This document shows positions 7,767 through 17,570 of a stretch of DNA of 64,000 nucleotides, piece after piece. The translations under genes were made by a program, and so were the position numbers. The notes under the pieces are model-generated. The model had not been told where the DNA came from. It did no database searches and saw only the letters and a program-made list of their open reading frames with translations. The stretch is from Heminiphilus faecis (GTDB lineage Bacteria; Bacteroidota; Bacteroidia; Bacteroidales; Muribaculaceae), in contig NZ_VSMC01000009.1 in NCBI RefSeq assembly GCF_008728965.1, positions 1 to 64,000 of the forward strand, read 5' to 3'. Positions within the stretch are counted from its first letter, which is position 1, and each line of letters opens with the position of its first letter.

Positions 7767-8861
7767 ATGAATAAAGATATATTTGATACCGTATATAAAG
7801 TTAACCATTCAGGAGGTTCGGGGTCTTGTTTTTATCTTCGTGACCTGAACCTGTTTGTTACAAACAATCATGTTGTGGACGGCCACCATGAGGTAGCGTT
7901 GCTTGACAATAACCGCACACAGCATTATGCCCGTGTGGTACTTGTGAATCCTGATGTGGATATAGCTTTGCTGGCCACCGATGATGATTTTAAGCATCTG
8001 CCCTTATTAAGCCTTGCTGCCGATGATTCCCTACAGATATCCGACAAAGTGCATGTGGCCGGCTATCCTTATGGTATGCCGTTTACTCTTACCGAAGGTA
8101 CTGTGTCTTCGCCTAAGCAGCTGATGGACGGACAGTATTTTGTTCAGACTGATGCAGCCGTTAATCCCGGTAACTCGGGCGGTCCGGTGTTTAATGGAGA
8201 GGGGGAAGTGGTCGGTATTACGGTGAGCAAATTTACCGATGCCGACAACATGGGCTTTGCGATTCCGGTAAACCGTCTTCGCGAGATGCTGGTTAACATC
8301 GGTGATGAAATTGACCGCGAAACCTTTAAAGTCATGTGCCGCGGATGTGATTGCCTTATTTCTGAAAAAGAAAATACAAAATATTGTCCCAATTGCGGTA
8401 GCAAACTTCCTGACGGAATATTTGATGAAATACCGCTCGGTCCGCTTGCCGTACTTTGCGAGACAGCCCTGAAACGCCTCGGTATAAATCCTGTCATAAC
8501 TCGTGAAGGAGAAGATGAATGGCGTTTTCATATGGAGGATACCGAGGTGCGCATATTTACGCTTGACGACCCTTATCTTGCTCTTGCAAGTCCGGTGGCT
8601 ATGCTGCCTAAAAATAACGTTGAAGCCGTGTTGCGTTATGTGCTGGCGACTGATTTCGGACCGTTCAAGATCGGCGTAGACAACGATGACCAGATACTGT
8701 ATTTTTGCTATCGTGTGCCTGCACGCAATATAAAGGATGATACGTTTGAGGAGCTGTGTGGCAACATCGTGCGTTATTGCAATGAAGTGAAAAATATATC
8801 GGCCACTCTCATAAACGAGTACGGTTGCAGACACAGCAATTATTCTAAGCTAAATTCATAA
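7767..8861 (+). CDS. Cytoplasmic trypsin-like serine protease with zinc ribbon and YbjN-like domain
   Basis: A 364-residue S1-type (DegP-like core) protease. The catalytic triad is visible: His in TNNHVVDGH (~33), Asp in NPDVDIALLA (~64), Ser in NPGNSGGPVF (~137). There is no signal peptide and no PDZ domain. A zinc ribbon follows (CRGCDCLISE...YCPNCGSKLP, ~190-215), then a ~130-residue C-terminal domain resembling YbjN and the domain in the upstream gene. A protease without export signal plus zinc ribbon and a possible binding domain suggests regulated cytoplasmic proteolysis. Substrate and trigger are unknown. The strong bidirectional terminator at 8893-8934 ends the operon. Confidence 0.8.
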   Translation: MNKDIFDTVYKVNHSGGSGSCFYLRDLNLFVTNNHVVDGHHEVALLDNNRTQHYARVVLVNPDVDIALLATDDDFKHLPLLSLAADDSLQISDKVHVAGYPYGMPFTLTEGTVSSPKQLMDGQYFVQTDAAVNPGNSGGPVFNGEGEVVGITVSKFTDADNMGFAIPVNRLREMLVNIGDEIDRETFKVMCRGCDCLISEKENTKYCPNCGSKLPDGIFDEIPLGPLAVLCETALKRLGINPVITREGEDEWRFHMEDTEVRIFTLDDPYLALASPVAMLPKNNVEAVLRYVLATDFGPFKIGVDNDDQILYFCYRVPARNIKDDTFEELCGNIVRYCNEVKNISATLINEYGCRHSNYSKLNS

Positions 8862-8892
8862 TCGATATCAAGGGCCAATTAATGCATTAGCT

Positions 8893-8934
8893 ACATAAAA
8901 AAGACCGCTTTTCAAAAGCGGCCTTTTTTATGTA
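8893..8934. terminator. Bidirectional intrinsic terminator
   Basis: An 8-bp GC-containing stem (8905-8912 with 8914-8921) is extended by A-rich and T-rich arms, giving a U-run on both strands. It separates the convergent protease gene and gdhA. Confidence 0.85.
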
Positions 8935-8947
8935 TGAATAAGTAGGG

Positions 8948-10285
8948 TTATACGATACCTTGTTCCATCATGGCATTGGCTACTTTCATGAAGCCGGCAA
9001 TATTGGCTCCTTTCATGTAGTTGATGTATCCGTCAGGTTCGGTGCCATACTTGACACACTGAGTATGTATATCATCCATTATACCATGCAACTTGGCATC
9101 CACTTCTTCGGCACTCCATGTAAGATGCATGGCATTCTGGCTCATTTCAAGACCTGATGTAGCCACACCGCCGGCATTGACAGCCTTTCCGGGAGCATAT
9201 ACCGTGCGTGTCTCGATGAAGTGGTCGATAGCCTCCGGAGTACATCCCATGTTTGAAACTTCAGCCACGAGCTGTACGTGATTGTCTACAAGACGCTTGG
9301 CATCGTCACCGTCAAGTTCGTTCTGAGTGGCGCAGGGGAGGGCGATATCCACTTTCTGCTCCCACGGTTTGTGTCCCGGGAAGAAAGTGGCATTGGGATA
9401 TTTTTCGACATAAGGCTCCACGATGTCGTTGCCCGAAGCGCGGAGTTCGAGCATATAGTCGATTTTATCGCCCGATATGCCGTCGGGATCATACACATAT
9501 CCGTCCGGACCCGATATCGTCACAACCTTTGCTCCAAGCTCGGTAGCTTTAAGGGCGGCACCCCAAGCCACGTTGCCGAAGCCTGATATGGCTACGGTTT
9601 TGCCTTTTATCGACTCACCGCGTCGGGCAAGCATGTCATTGACAAAATAGATGGCGCCGTAGCCGGTAGCTTCAGGACGTATGCGTGAACCGCCGAAGTC
9701 AAGACCTTTACCGGTGAAAGTGCCTGTATGTTCGTCCACAAGTTTTTTATACATACCGTACATGTATCCGACTTCACGGCCGCCTACTCCTATATCGCCG
9801 GCCGGAACATCACGGTCAGGACCGAGATTTTTCCACAATCCGAGTATGAAGGCTTGACAGAAACGCATTATTTCCCTATCACTCTTTCCACGTGGTGAGA
9901 AGTCTGAACCGCCTTTTGCTCCGCCCATAGGCAAGGTGGTCAGTGCGTTTTTAAATGTCTGCTCGAAACCGAGGAATTTAAGTATTGATAAATTGACTGA
10001 TGCGTGAAAACGTATGCCGCCTTTATACGGACCAATGGCGTTGTTAAACTGTACTCGGTAACCGATATTAGTCTGAACTTCGCCTTTGTCGTCAATCCAT
10101 GTCACACGAAAAGTGACAATCCTGTCCGGCTCGACCATACGCTCGATTATGCGGGCTTTTTCAAACTCGGGGTGCTTGTTGTAAACGTCGCCTACCGACA
10201 GGAGCACCTCTCTTACAGCCTGAAGATATTCTTTCTCTCCGGGGTGTTTTACCTCAAGGGCATTCATGATACTATTGATATCCAT
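8948..10285 (-). CDS. gdhA: NADP-type hexameric glutamate dehydrogenase
   Basis: Catalyses reductive amination of 2-oxoglutarate, the main ammonia assimilation route in many gut Bacteroidales. Length 445 residues, standard for the small hexameric class. The glutamate/2-oxoglutarate site GPYKGGIRFH and the catalytic lysine motif PMGGAKGGSDF are intact; GRxxGYG-type residues GPEAT-like RPEATGYG and the Rossmann motif GFGNVAW follow. NADP preference is inferred from family similarity. It is transcribed leftward from a -7 box at 10319-10326. A 46-bp perfect palindrome lies 53 bases upstream of the start codon. Confidence 0.95.
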   Translation of the reverse strand: MDINSIMNALEVKHPGEKEYLQAVREVLLSVGDVYNKHPEFEKARIIERMVEPDRIVTFRVTWIDDKGEVQTNIGYRVQFNNAIGPYKGGIRFHASVNLSILKFLGFEQTFKNALTTLPMGGAKGGSDFSPRGKSDREIMRFCQAFILGLWKNLGPDRDVPAGDIGVGGREVGYMYGMYKKLVDEHTGTFTGKGLDFGGSRIRPEATGYGAIYFVNDMLARRGESIKGKTVAISGFGNVAWGAALKATELGAKVVTISGPDGYVYDPDGISGDKIDYMLELRASGNDIVEPYVEKYPNATFFPGHKPWEQKVDIALPCATQNELDGDDAKRLVDNHVQLVAEVSNMGCTPEAIDHFIETRTVYAPGKAVNAGGVATSGLEMSQNAMHLTWSAEEVDAKLHGIMDDIHTQCVKYGTEPDGYINYMKGANIAGFMKVANAMMEQGIV

Positions 10286-10318
10286 ATCTAATAGAGATTA
10301 AATATTGAATGATATACG

Positions 10319-10326
10319 CAAATGTA
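10319..10326 (-). promoter_or_regulatory. -7 box for gdhA
   Basis: On the minus strand this reads TACATTTG, a TAnnTTTG match, 34 bases upstream of the gdhA start codon. The 46-bp palindrome begins 12 bases further upstream, covering the expected -33 region. Confidence 0.55.
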
Positions 10327-10337
10327 AACATTTAATT

Positions 10338-10383
10338 TTAAATAAAGGATGGAAAAATCATGATTTTTCCATCCTTTATTTAA
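10338..10383. repeat. 46-bp perfect palindrome upstream of gdhA
   Basis: The two 23-base arms meet at 10360/10361 and are exact reverse complements with no spacer. It can fold as a terminator-like hairpin for the leftward lipoprotein gene at 10563, but the flanks are only moderately T-rich. Alternatively it may be an operator overlapping the gdhA promoter. Bases 10384-10562 hold no gene; they contain a small gcgc hairpin and two direct copies of CAAT(T/C)GTGAC at about 10438 and 10473. Confidence 0.8.
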
Positions 10384-10562
10384 TGTTTAAAAGCATGTTT
10401 GAGCTATCATTCAATATAGCAACAGCTTGCAATTTGCAATTGTGACGGTTGTATAGCGCACAAAAGCGCATGCCAATCGTGACAATTTGCCGGAAAAAGC
10501 TGTGCATTCATACGAATGTGTACTATAATCGTTGTCTTGCAACCATGACATGCGGAAGCTAC

Positions 10563-11036
10563 CTATAAGCCTATTGTGGCAGGCTCACCAAAAGTGCGGT
10601 TGATGCGTATCTTCTGAAACACATCGCCGGCACTCAATGTCAGATTGATTTGTTCTTGAGGTTTGTTCGACATATCCGTTCTGAAAATACAATGCAGTAT
10701 GTTGTCTTCAATTGATAATCGACACCAGTCGTTAATATACGTTGCACGGTTTTCGTCATTGTCAGGTATATAGTCGTCAACCGATAAAATCCGGAATTCT
10801 TTATAGTTAACACACTCCAGCAATAACTCTCCGCCTTTATAATTTACGTCAATTACATATCCCGAGATGCCAAAATAGTTATCGGATATATTTATATCTT
10901 CTTTGCTCCGGTTTGTTACTTCCCATTTCATCGGAGGCCAATTGCTATCGTATTCATCTTTGTCATCATTACAGGATATGAGTGAAAAAACAATAATAAT
11001 TGCCGGTACCAGTGTTTTGAATGATAAAGTTTTCAT
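10563..11036 (-). CDS. Small lipoprotein of unknown function
   Basis: 157 residues. A signal peptide of about 21 residues ends in the lipobox LISC, so the mature protein is probably an acylated envelope lipoprotein. The Cys is followed by Asn-Asp-Asp-Lys-Asp, an acidic start typical of Bacteroidota lipoproteins sorted to the outer membrane or surface. The rest looks like a beta-rich single domain. I do not recognise the family. Neighbouring leftward genes also encode small exported proteins, but with separate promoters. Confidence 0.7.
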   Translation of the reverse strand: MKTLSFKTLVPAIIIVFSLISCNDDKDEYDSNWPPMKWEVTNRSKEDINISDNYFGISGYVIDVNYKGGELLLECVNYKEFRILSVDDYIPDNDENRATYINDWCRLSIEDNILHCIFRTDMSNKPQEQINLTLSAGDVFQKIRINRTFGEPATIGL

Positions 11037-11128
11037 AATGTGATTGATTTAATCGTTTTTATTATACAATCCCGTAGAAATCAAAATAATGCATACGAGC
11101 AGCTTGTTTAACACTCTTTAACCGCGAC

Positions 11129-11704
11129 TTATTTTTTATACAATCCTGTCAAGGAGCGGGGAATATTGCATACTCTTGTCGTAACCATACATCGGCCGGA
11201 TTCGATGGGGCAGTTTACACGAGGTGAGTTATATATGGCTCCGTCAATGGCTACAGCAAGCCTTTTACCTATATTATCGCGTGTCAGTTTCTCAAAGATT
11301 GATGCGTCATGAAAGCTGAACGAAATGTTGACAACATCTTCACCCCAATAAGGTTCTGCGGTGATAGTATTGATTGCTACACGTTCAGTCAACAGCGGCT
11401 GAACGAAATAAAACAGGGCATTGTACGTCGATATGCTGTCAATTCTCGGCTCCCATGTCCATGATATGTTCTCAGGAAATGCAATCTCGTTTATTTTTTC
11501 AGATACAATGGCGGTGTCGCCCGGCGCAATATCGCAAATCTCAAAATCTACGCCGAGCGAATCGCATACATATTCATTGGAGCAAACGCTATATATCGAA
11601 ACGTTTACTTTTTCGGAGCAATAGCCTGACAAACTTGTTAAGGCAAGTGCTATTGCAATATATCGGGTAAAGGTTTTCATGTTATGGGCAATAAGATGCA
11701 TCAA
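11129..11704 (-). CDS. Exported protein with a SecDF P1-head-like domain
   Basis: 191 residues from the first start; an internal ATG at 11680 (MKTFTRYIAI) gives a more usual signal peptide and may be the true start. The signal ends near SLSGYCSE. The C-terminal ~50 residues (IFEKLTRDNIGKRLAVAIDG, then YNSPRVNCPIESGRC) follow the pattern of the SecD/SecDF P1 head subdomain (LT-x4-G-x-RLAI-x-LDG-x(4)-AP-x(3)-I-x-G). There are no membrane segments apart from the signal, so this is not SecD itself. It could bind periplasmic proteins. The function is unknown; the domain call rests on motif recall. Confidence 0.6.
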   Translation of the reverse strand: MMHLIAHNMKTFTRYIAIALALTSLSGYCSEKVNVSIYSVCSNEYVCDSLGVDFEICDIAPGDTAIVSEKINEIAFPENISWTWEPRIDSISTYNALFYFVQPLLTERVAINTITAEPYWGEDVVNISFSFHDASIFEKLTRDNIGKRLAVAIDGAIYNSPRVNCPIESGRCMVTTRVCNIPRSLTGLYKK

Positions 11705-11737
11705 AATAAGGGATAAATTTCGTCTTTATGATAAAAC

Positions 11738-11745
11738 AAAGTTAA
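11738..11745 (-). promoter_or_regulatory. -7 box for the SecDF-head-like gene
   Basis: TAACTTTG on the minus strand, a TAnnTTTG match, 34 bases upstream of the first start codon at 11704. Confidence 0.5.
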
Positions 11746-11786
11746 GCCGAGTGCGTTTTTGTGTATTTTAACATATGGCACATGGT

Positions 11787-11822
11787 AATAAAAAAGCCTG
11801 ACTAGTATGAGTCAGGCTTTTA
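11787..11822 (-). terminator. Intrinsic terminator of the Spy-like gene
   Basis: An 11-bp stem (11793-11803 with 11810-11820) with a 6-base loop is followed on the minus strand by six T residues. It lies 23 bases after the stop of the leftward gene at 11845. Confidence 0.85.
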
Positions 11823-11844
11823 GACGGACATCTATTTAAGTTTA

Positions 11845-12363
11845 TCAGTTGCCGGCGTTATTCTGCGATTTTGCAGCCGGTGCCGCCTTACGGTCTGAGT
11901 GATGCTTGTGACCGGGACGTTTCATGTCCTTGTTCTTGCAGGTGGCACCTCGTTTGTCATGATGCATGCCTGCTTTGGGACTTGGCTGATTGAGAACTAT
12001 ATTTTCAAGAAAAACCACGTACTGGTCAGGCCCGAGTATCTCTTTCACGTTTTCAAGATACTCTTTCTTGGAAGCCTTCATGGCCTCTGCGCGTTTAGTG
12101 CGGTCTGTTTTAACTTTGGTCTTGCGGTCTTTGGCCATAGCCTGACGTTTTGCTTTTGTTTCGGCTTTTAATGTCTGGAGTTTGGTCTGCTGTTCGGGAG
12201 TCAGGGTTATGCCGATAAACGGATCAGGGCGGTCACACTTCAATGCTGGGCATGCTGCACTGTCAGGACATGTTGCCGGACAATTCTTGGATTTCTGTGC
12301 TGATGCATTGAATGAAAACATTGATGCGGCCATAACGACTGTCGCTAAAAAAATCTTCTTCAT
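11845..12363 (-). CDS. Exported His/Lys-rich small protein, Spy/DUF4890-like
   Basis: 172 residues: a clean signal peptide ending ASAQ, then a Cys-rich stretch (CPATCPDSAACPALKC), then LTPEQQTKLQTLKAETKAKR, the LTPxQ helix seen in Spy/CpxP-type periplasmic proteins and in Bacteroidota DUF4890 proteins. The middle is a long Lys-rich helix, and the C-terminal 50 residues are rich in His, Lys and Cys. This fits a periplasmic chaperone-like or metal-binding protein. The metal-binding idea comes only from composition. It has its own terminators on both sides. Confidence 0.65.
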   Translation of the reverse strand: MKKIFLATVVMAASMFSFNASAQKSKNCPATCPDSAACPALKCDRPDPFIGITLTPEQQTKLQTLKAETKAKRQAMAKDRKTKVKTDRTKRAEAMKASKKEYLENVKEILGPDQYVVFLENIVLNQPSPKAGMHHDKRGATCKNKDMKRPGHKHHSDRKAAPAAKSQNNAGN

Positions 12364-12411
12364 AATTCTGTTAAATGATTAAGTTAATTGTTTTTGTTTG
12401 TTCATTTGACA

Positions 12412-12445
12412 TAAATAACAAACGGGCGTTTAAAAGGACGCCCGT
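12412..12445 (-). terminator. Terminator after the DUF4293 gene
   Basis: An 8-bp GC-rich stem (12422-12429 with 12438-12445) is followed on the minus strand by a T-rich run. It lies 48 bases past the stop of the leftward gene at 12494. Confidence 0.7.
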
Positions 12446-12493
12446 GATTAACTGTCATTTAACAATTTTATAGTTTCATTCATATATGATCAG

Positions 12494-12910
12494 CTACCGT
12501 ATGCGGTCGTAGCTCTTAAGGATATTTTCGTCATGCCGTATACGGGCTATCGCCCATATAGTCAGGACCAATGCTACCGGGGGCAGACATAGTGACCAAT
12601 TCCATATAATGCCCAATTGGGCGTCAATATTACAGATATATAATACAGTGGCGGCGCACACACATATGTTCAGTATTATGCCTGCGAGCGATAGCTGTTT
12701 TTGCAGATGCGTAACACGAAACAGAAACACAGCTATAAACAGTAACAGCCCAGTAAGCAGCGATACTATAAATACAGGCAGCACATTTATCGGTTTCACG
12801 ATTGTCAGCATGTCCTTGTCTATAATATCACAGAGGGGCAGAAACGCAAAAAGGCACATGCTAAGTCCGGCCAAAAACAGCAATACCGATTGCCAACGTT
12901 GAATAACCAT
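12494..12910 (-). CDS. DUF4293 four-helix membrane protein
   Basis: About 138 residues with four hydrophobic segments, starting MVIQRWQSVLLFLAG, the (M)IQR-x-Q(T/S) start typical of the Bacteroidota DUF4293 family. Function is unknown; members are small inner-membrane proteins. I chose the ATG at 12910, not an upstream start 57 bases earlier, because the family begins at this methionine and a -7 like TAATTTTG lies in the skipped stretch. It is divergent from the ABC-F gene. Confidence 0.75.
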   Translation of the reverse strand: MVIQRWQSVLLFLAGLSMCLFAFLPLCDIIDKDMLTIVKPINVLPVFIVSLLTGLLLFIAVFLFRVTHLQKQLSLAGIILNICVCAATVLYICNIDAQLGIIWNWSLCLPPVALVLTIWAIARIRHDENILKSYDRIR

Positions 12911-13016
12911 AGTTATAATAAATTTAGAATTAAACGATTGTACGACAAAATTACAACACTTCGGCAAATATTTCGTAACTTTGCAGCCGTAAATTTTGAT
13001 AACAGGTATATTTTAA

Positions 13017-14645
<1,629 letters not shown>

Positions 14646-14658
14646 ACGACATTTATAT

Positions 14659-14952
14659 ATGGTAAAGCATATAGTTACGTTCAAACTTGAAGGCACTTCC
14701 GAAGAGCGCCGTAAAGTGGCGGAGTCATTCAAGAGCGCATTGCTCGCACTCCCTTCGTCTATTGACGTTTTGCAGTCAATGGAAGTCGGTATTAATGACA
14801 ATGAAGCAGAAGACTGGGATGTGGTTCTGACTGCTATTGTGCCGACAATGGCTGATGTAGCGGTATACGCCAATCATCCGGCTCATGTGGCTGCGGCCTC
14901 ATTGCTTGCAGGGCATAAATCGGCACGCGCCTGTGTCGATTATGAATTCTGA
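14659..14952 (+). CDS. Dabb-family (stress-responsive A/B barrel) protein
   Basis: 97 residues beginning MVKHIVTFKL, with the ferredoxin-like alpha/beta barrel pattern of the Dabb family: early His, central IDVLQSMEVGIN, and NHPAHVAA before the end. Members dimerise; substrates are mostly unknown. It starts 13 bases after the ABC-F stop and is probably cotranscribed. The ATG at 14659 was chosen because it begins the domain exactly; an upstream in-frame start would overlap the ABC-F gene. It ends 2 bases from the convergent trkA stop. Confidence 0.85.
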   Translation: MVKHIVTFKLEGTSEERRKVAESFKSALLALPSSIDVLQSMEVGINDNEAEDWDVVLTAIVPTMADVAVYANHPAHVAAASLLAGHKSARACVDYEF

Positions 14953-14954
14953 CA

Positions 14955-15644
14955 TCAGGATATGTGGTGAAACAGCTCGCGGAAACCGTGCTGTGTACCT
15001 ATTACTGTCATTACGTCGCCTTTTTCAAGACGTGTGTCGGCTATAGTTGTGTCGACAGCCTGAAGCACGTTGTCGGTGATGCCTAAAAAGTTTCGGCGAG
15101 GTGTCGGTCGCGATATTGCTACCAGTTTTATGTGAAAATCCTTGTCAAAATCCAAATCGTTTATTGCGGTGCCTACGTAATAGTCTGGCACCGCAAATTT
15201 TATTATATACCGGTCGTTGTCAATACGCATTGAGTCTACTTTGCAGCCGAGTTCGAGTTCGCGGGTAAGTTCTCTTGCCGCGCGCTGTTCGGGGGTAAGT
15301 ATACGGTCTACGTTAAAGCCGTGAAGTATGGTTTCGTGTATCTCGTCGACAGCTCGTGCGTATATGCGATCCACTCCGAGTTTTCTAAGAAGAGCCACTG
15401 TCTTCACACTTGCTCCGAAGTTTTCTCCTATGGCTACAATCACGAGGTCCACCGTTTTAAGCGGAAGTACTGACAGTGCGGCTTCATCGGTGGAGTCGAT
15501 GATGTATGCGGTTGATATTTTGTCTTTTACGGCTTCGACCAATGTAGAATTGTGGTCAGCTCCGATGACCTCATGGCCCATAGCCGTAAGATCGGTGGCG
15601 AGATTTGCACCGTATATTCCAAGACCTATTATAAGATATCTCAT
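14955..15644 (-). CDS. trkA: TrkA/KtrA-type potassium uptake regulatory subunit
   Basis: 229-residue cytoplasmic RCK protein. It has an N-terminal Rossmann RCK_N domain (GLGIYGANLA nucleotide loop; GADHN acidic residue binding the adenosine ribose; ATD-like IDSTDEA) and a C-terminal RCK_C domain from about residue 140. It gates the TrkH channel in response to nucleotide. It lies 15 bases downstream of trkH in the same direction, so the pair forms an operon. It is half the length of E. coli TrkA (two RCK pairs), as in Ktr systems. Confidence 0.93.
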   Translation of the reverse strand: MRYLIIGLGIYGANLATDLTAMGHEVIGADHNSTLVEAVKDKISTAYIIDSTDEAALSVLPLKTVDLVIVAIGENFGASVKTVALLRKLGVDRIYARAVDEIHETILHGFNVDRILTPEQRAARELTRELELGCKVDSMRIDNDRYIIKFAVPDYYVGTAINDLDFDKDFHIKLVAISRPTPRRNFLGITDNVLQAVDTTIADTRLEKGDVMTVIGTQHGFRELFHHIS

Positions 15645-15659
15645 ATAGTAAAATTGTAA

Positions 15660-17525
15660 TTAATTTATAATCAGATTGTCGGTCGGGAATGCCACGGGTT
15701 TGTCATGCTGATTGCCCGTAACGCCTATAAGCAGCGATATTATGCCTACACGTCCCAAGAACATGGCTGTTATGAGAAGTGTTTTTGAGGCACCGCAAAG
15801 CAGGGGAGTTATACCGAATGAAGATCCCACTGTAAACAGGGCTGACGAGGCTTCGAAAACAAGGCTGCGTGCTGACAGTCCGGGCTCAAATATCATAAGC
15901 AATACGACTATAAGAAAATAAGACAGTATCGATAATGTCACTACTGCATTGGCTCTGCGTATGGAGCCTGTCGATATTGTGCGGTTGAAAGCCGTGACTT
16001 TGTTATGTCCGAGTATTATGGCCTTAAGATTTATCAAAATGGCGGCAAAGGTGTTTACTTTTATACCTCCGGCCGTGGACTGAGAGGCTCCGCCGATCCA
16101 CATCAGCAACAACACAAATACGAGTGTCACGTTAAGAAACTCAGCCGGACTTACCGATACAAAGCCTGAGCTGCGCGGGGTGGTCGAATTGAATATCGCC
16201 TGTACGATTTTATCGTATAGGCTGAAGCCGGCAAGGGAGTTGTCATACTCAAATGTAAAAAACAATATGACGCTGACCGCAAATATGATAAGTGTTGTAT
16301 ATAAGGCCACTTTTGTATTCAGGCTATAGATATGTACCGGATGGCCTATGCGTTTGCGCCCTTTTATCTTGCTCCACAACCGACGTGTGTATTCAAAAAA
16401 TACATCGCGGAAATTGACCAGAATAGGGAAGCCTATTGCTCCGGCAAGCGTTATTACGCTTATTACGAGGTATATGGATTGATTCGAGTTCATCAGAAGA
16501 GGATTGGACATTCCTCCGGGTAAATTCGAGAAGCCCGCATTGCAAAACGCAGACAAGGAGTGAAATGCCGAGAATATCAATTGGTCTTCAGTCGACATGT
16601 CAAGCACATCGCGTATGGACCACCATATGAACATAGCACCTGCTGCTTCGATAGCTATCGTAAACAGAAATATGTACAGCAATGTCGGTATAAGTGCGTT
16701 GATAGATTTGGTGTATATCATGTCCTTTACAATCAGTTGACTGTATACCGAGTTATTGCCGCTGTAAAACAGTGCGAAAAAGCTTGTAAAAGTCATGACT
16801 CCGAGTGCCCCGGTCTGTATGAGAAATGCGAGAACAAGCACTCCGAGCGGGGTAAATGTCGATGGTATGTCGATCGATGTCAGTCCGGTTATGCACACCG
16901 CGCTTGTAGCCAGAAATAACGAGTCGAGATATTCTATGCCGTGGTAAGTGCACTTGGGCATCATCAGCATGAACGAGCCAAGCAATATGAAGAATATGAA
17001 GCTTAGCGACAGTATGAGCGAGGGATTGGTGCGCTTGCCCATTATTATCATTATACCGTAGCTTATGTCTACTATGGCATAGGCTATGAGTATGCCGAGA
17101 AAAAACTTGTTGGAGTACAGGATGGTTTCAAGCCACGGTATCCACGGGTTGGCGGGGCGCGGATACAGTATCGGCAGCAGAGTAAGCAGCATTGACAGGT
17201 CCACTATCCATTTCACGGCGCGGGTGTTTCGCAATGTCGCTTTCATATTGAAGAGCAGATTGAAAAGTATGTTTACGACAAATACACTTTGTATTATGCG
17301 GAAGTAGTGCATGATGTGCCTCAATCGGTCTGGCTCATGGTCATAACCGACATAAGCCATGGCCAGCAGTATGCACGCCACCGACGCGAAAAAAGTGACT
17401 ACACGCAGTACGCCACATACGTCTCTCACCGCATTCATGGAGTGACGCAGTGCTCTTTCCCAAAATAAAATGGCGCCGAGAATGCGGCGCTTTATCCGTT
17501 GAAACAGATGTTTTACTCCGCTCAT
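15660..17525 (-). CDS. trkH: Potassium transporter TrkH/KtrB family
   Basis: 621 residues with many membrane helices. The four pore-loop repeats of the Trk/Ktr superfamily can be followed: TSAVCITGLTS, LSAFCNAGFSN, NSTTPRSSGFVS and SALFTVGSSFG, each with the selectivity-filter glycine. The N-terminal ~150 residues add extra helices beyond the core. It imports K+ coupled to Na+ or H+; the coupling ion is not visible. Regulator trkA follows directly. The 3' terminator of the large RHS operon lies immediately upstream. Confidence 0.92.
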   Translation of the reverse strand: MSGVKHLFQRIKRRILGAILFWERALRHSMNAVRDVCGVLRVVTFFASVACILLAMAYVGYDHEPDRLRHIMHYFRIIQSVFVVNILFNLLFNMKATLRNTRAVKWIVDLSMLLTLLPILYPRPANPWIPWLETILYSNKFFLGILIAYAIVDISYGIMIIMGKRTNPSLILSLSFIFFILLGSFMLMMPKCTYHGIEYLDSLFLATSAVCITGLTSIDIPSTFTPLGVLVLAFLIQTGALGVMTFTSFFALFYSGNNSVYSQLIVKDMIYTKSINALIPTLLYIFLFTIAIEAAGAMFIWWSIRDVLDMSTEDQLIFSAFHSLSAFCNAGFSNLPGGMSNPLLMNSNQSIYLVISVITLAGAIGFPILVNFRDVFFEYTRRLWSKIKGRKRIGHPVHIYSLNTKVALYTTLIIFAVSVILFFTFEYDNSLAGFSLYDKIVQAIFNSTTPRSSGFVSVSPAEFLNVTLVFVLLLMWIGGASQSTAGGIKVNTFAAILINLKAIILGHNKVTAFNRTISTGSIRRANAVVTLSILSYFLIVVLLMIFEPGLSARSLVFEASSALFTVGSSFGITPLLCGASKTLLITAMFLGRVGIISLLIGVTGNQHDKPVAFPTDNLIIN

Positions 17526-17570
17526 GTCAATAAAACGAAATAGACGGCCTTAAAGTTGCCGTCTGTTTCG
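17526..17570 (-). terminator. Terminator of the RHS/lipoprotein operon
   Basis: A 13-bp near-perfect stem (17536-17548 with 17558-17570, one mismatch) begins directly after the stop codon of the last lipoprotein gene and is followed on the minus strand by TTTTATTG. It fits the end of the 12.6-kb leftward operon. Confidence 0.8.

Noticed and set aside
8031-8834. Long minus-strand ORF of 267 codons
   Set aside because: It is antisense to the protease gene, whose triad and zinc ribbon are clear. The antisense product has no recognisable features.
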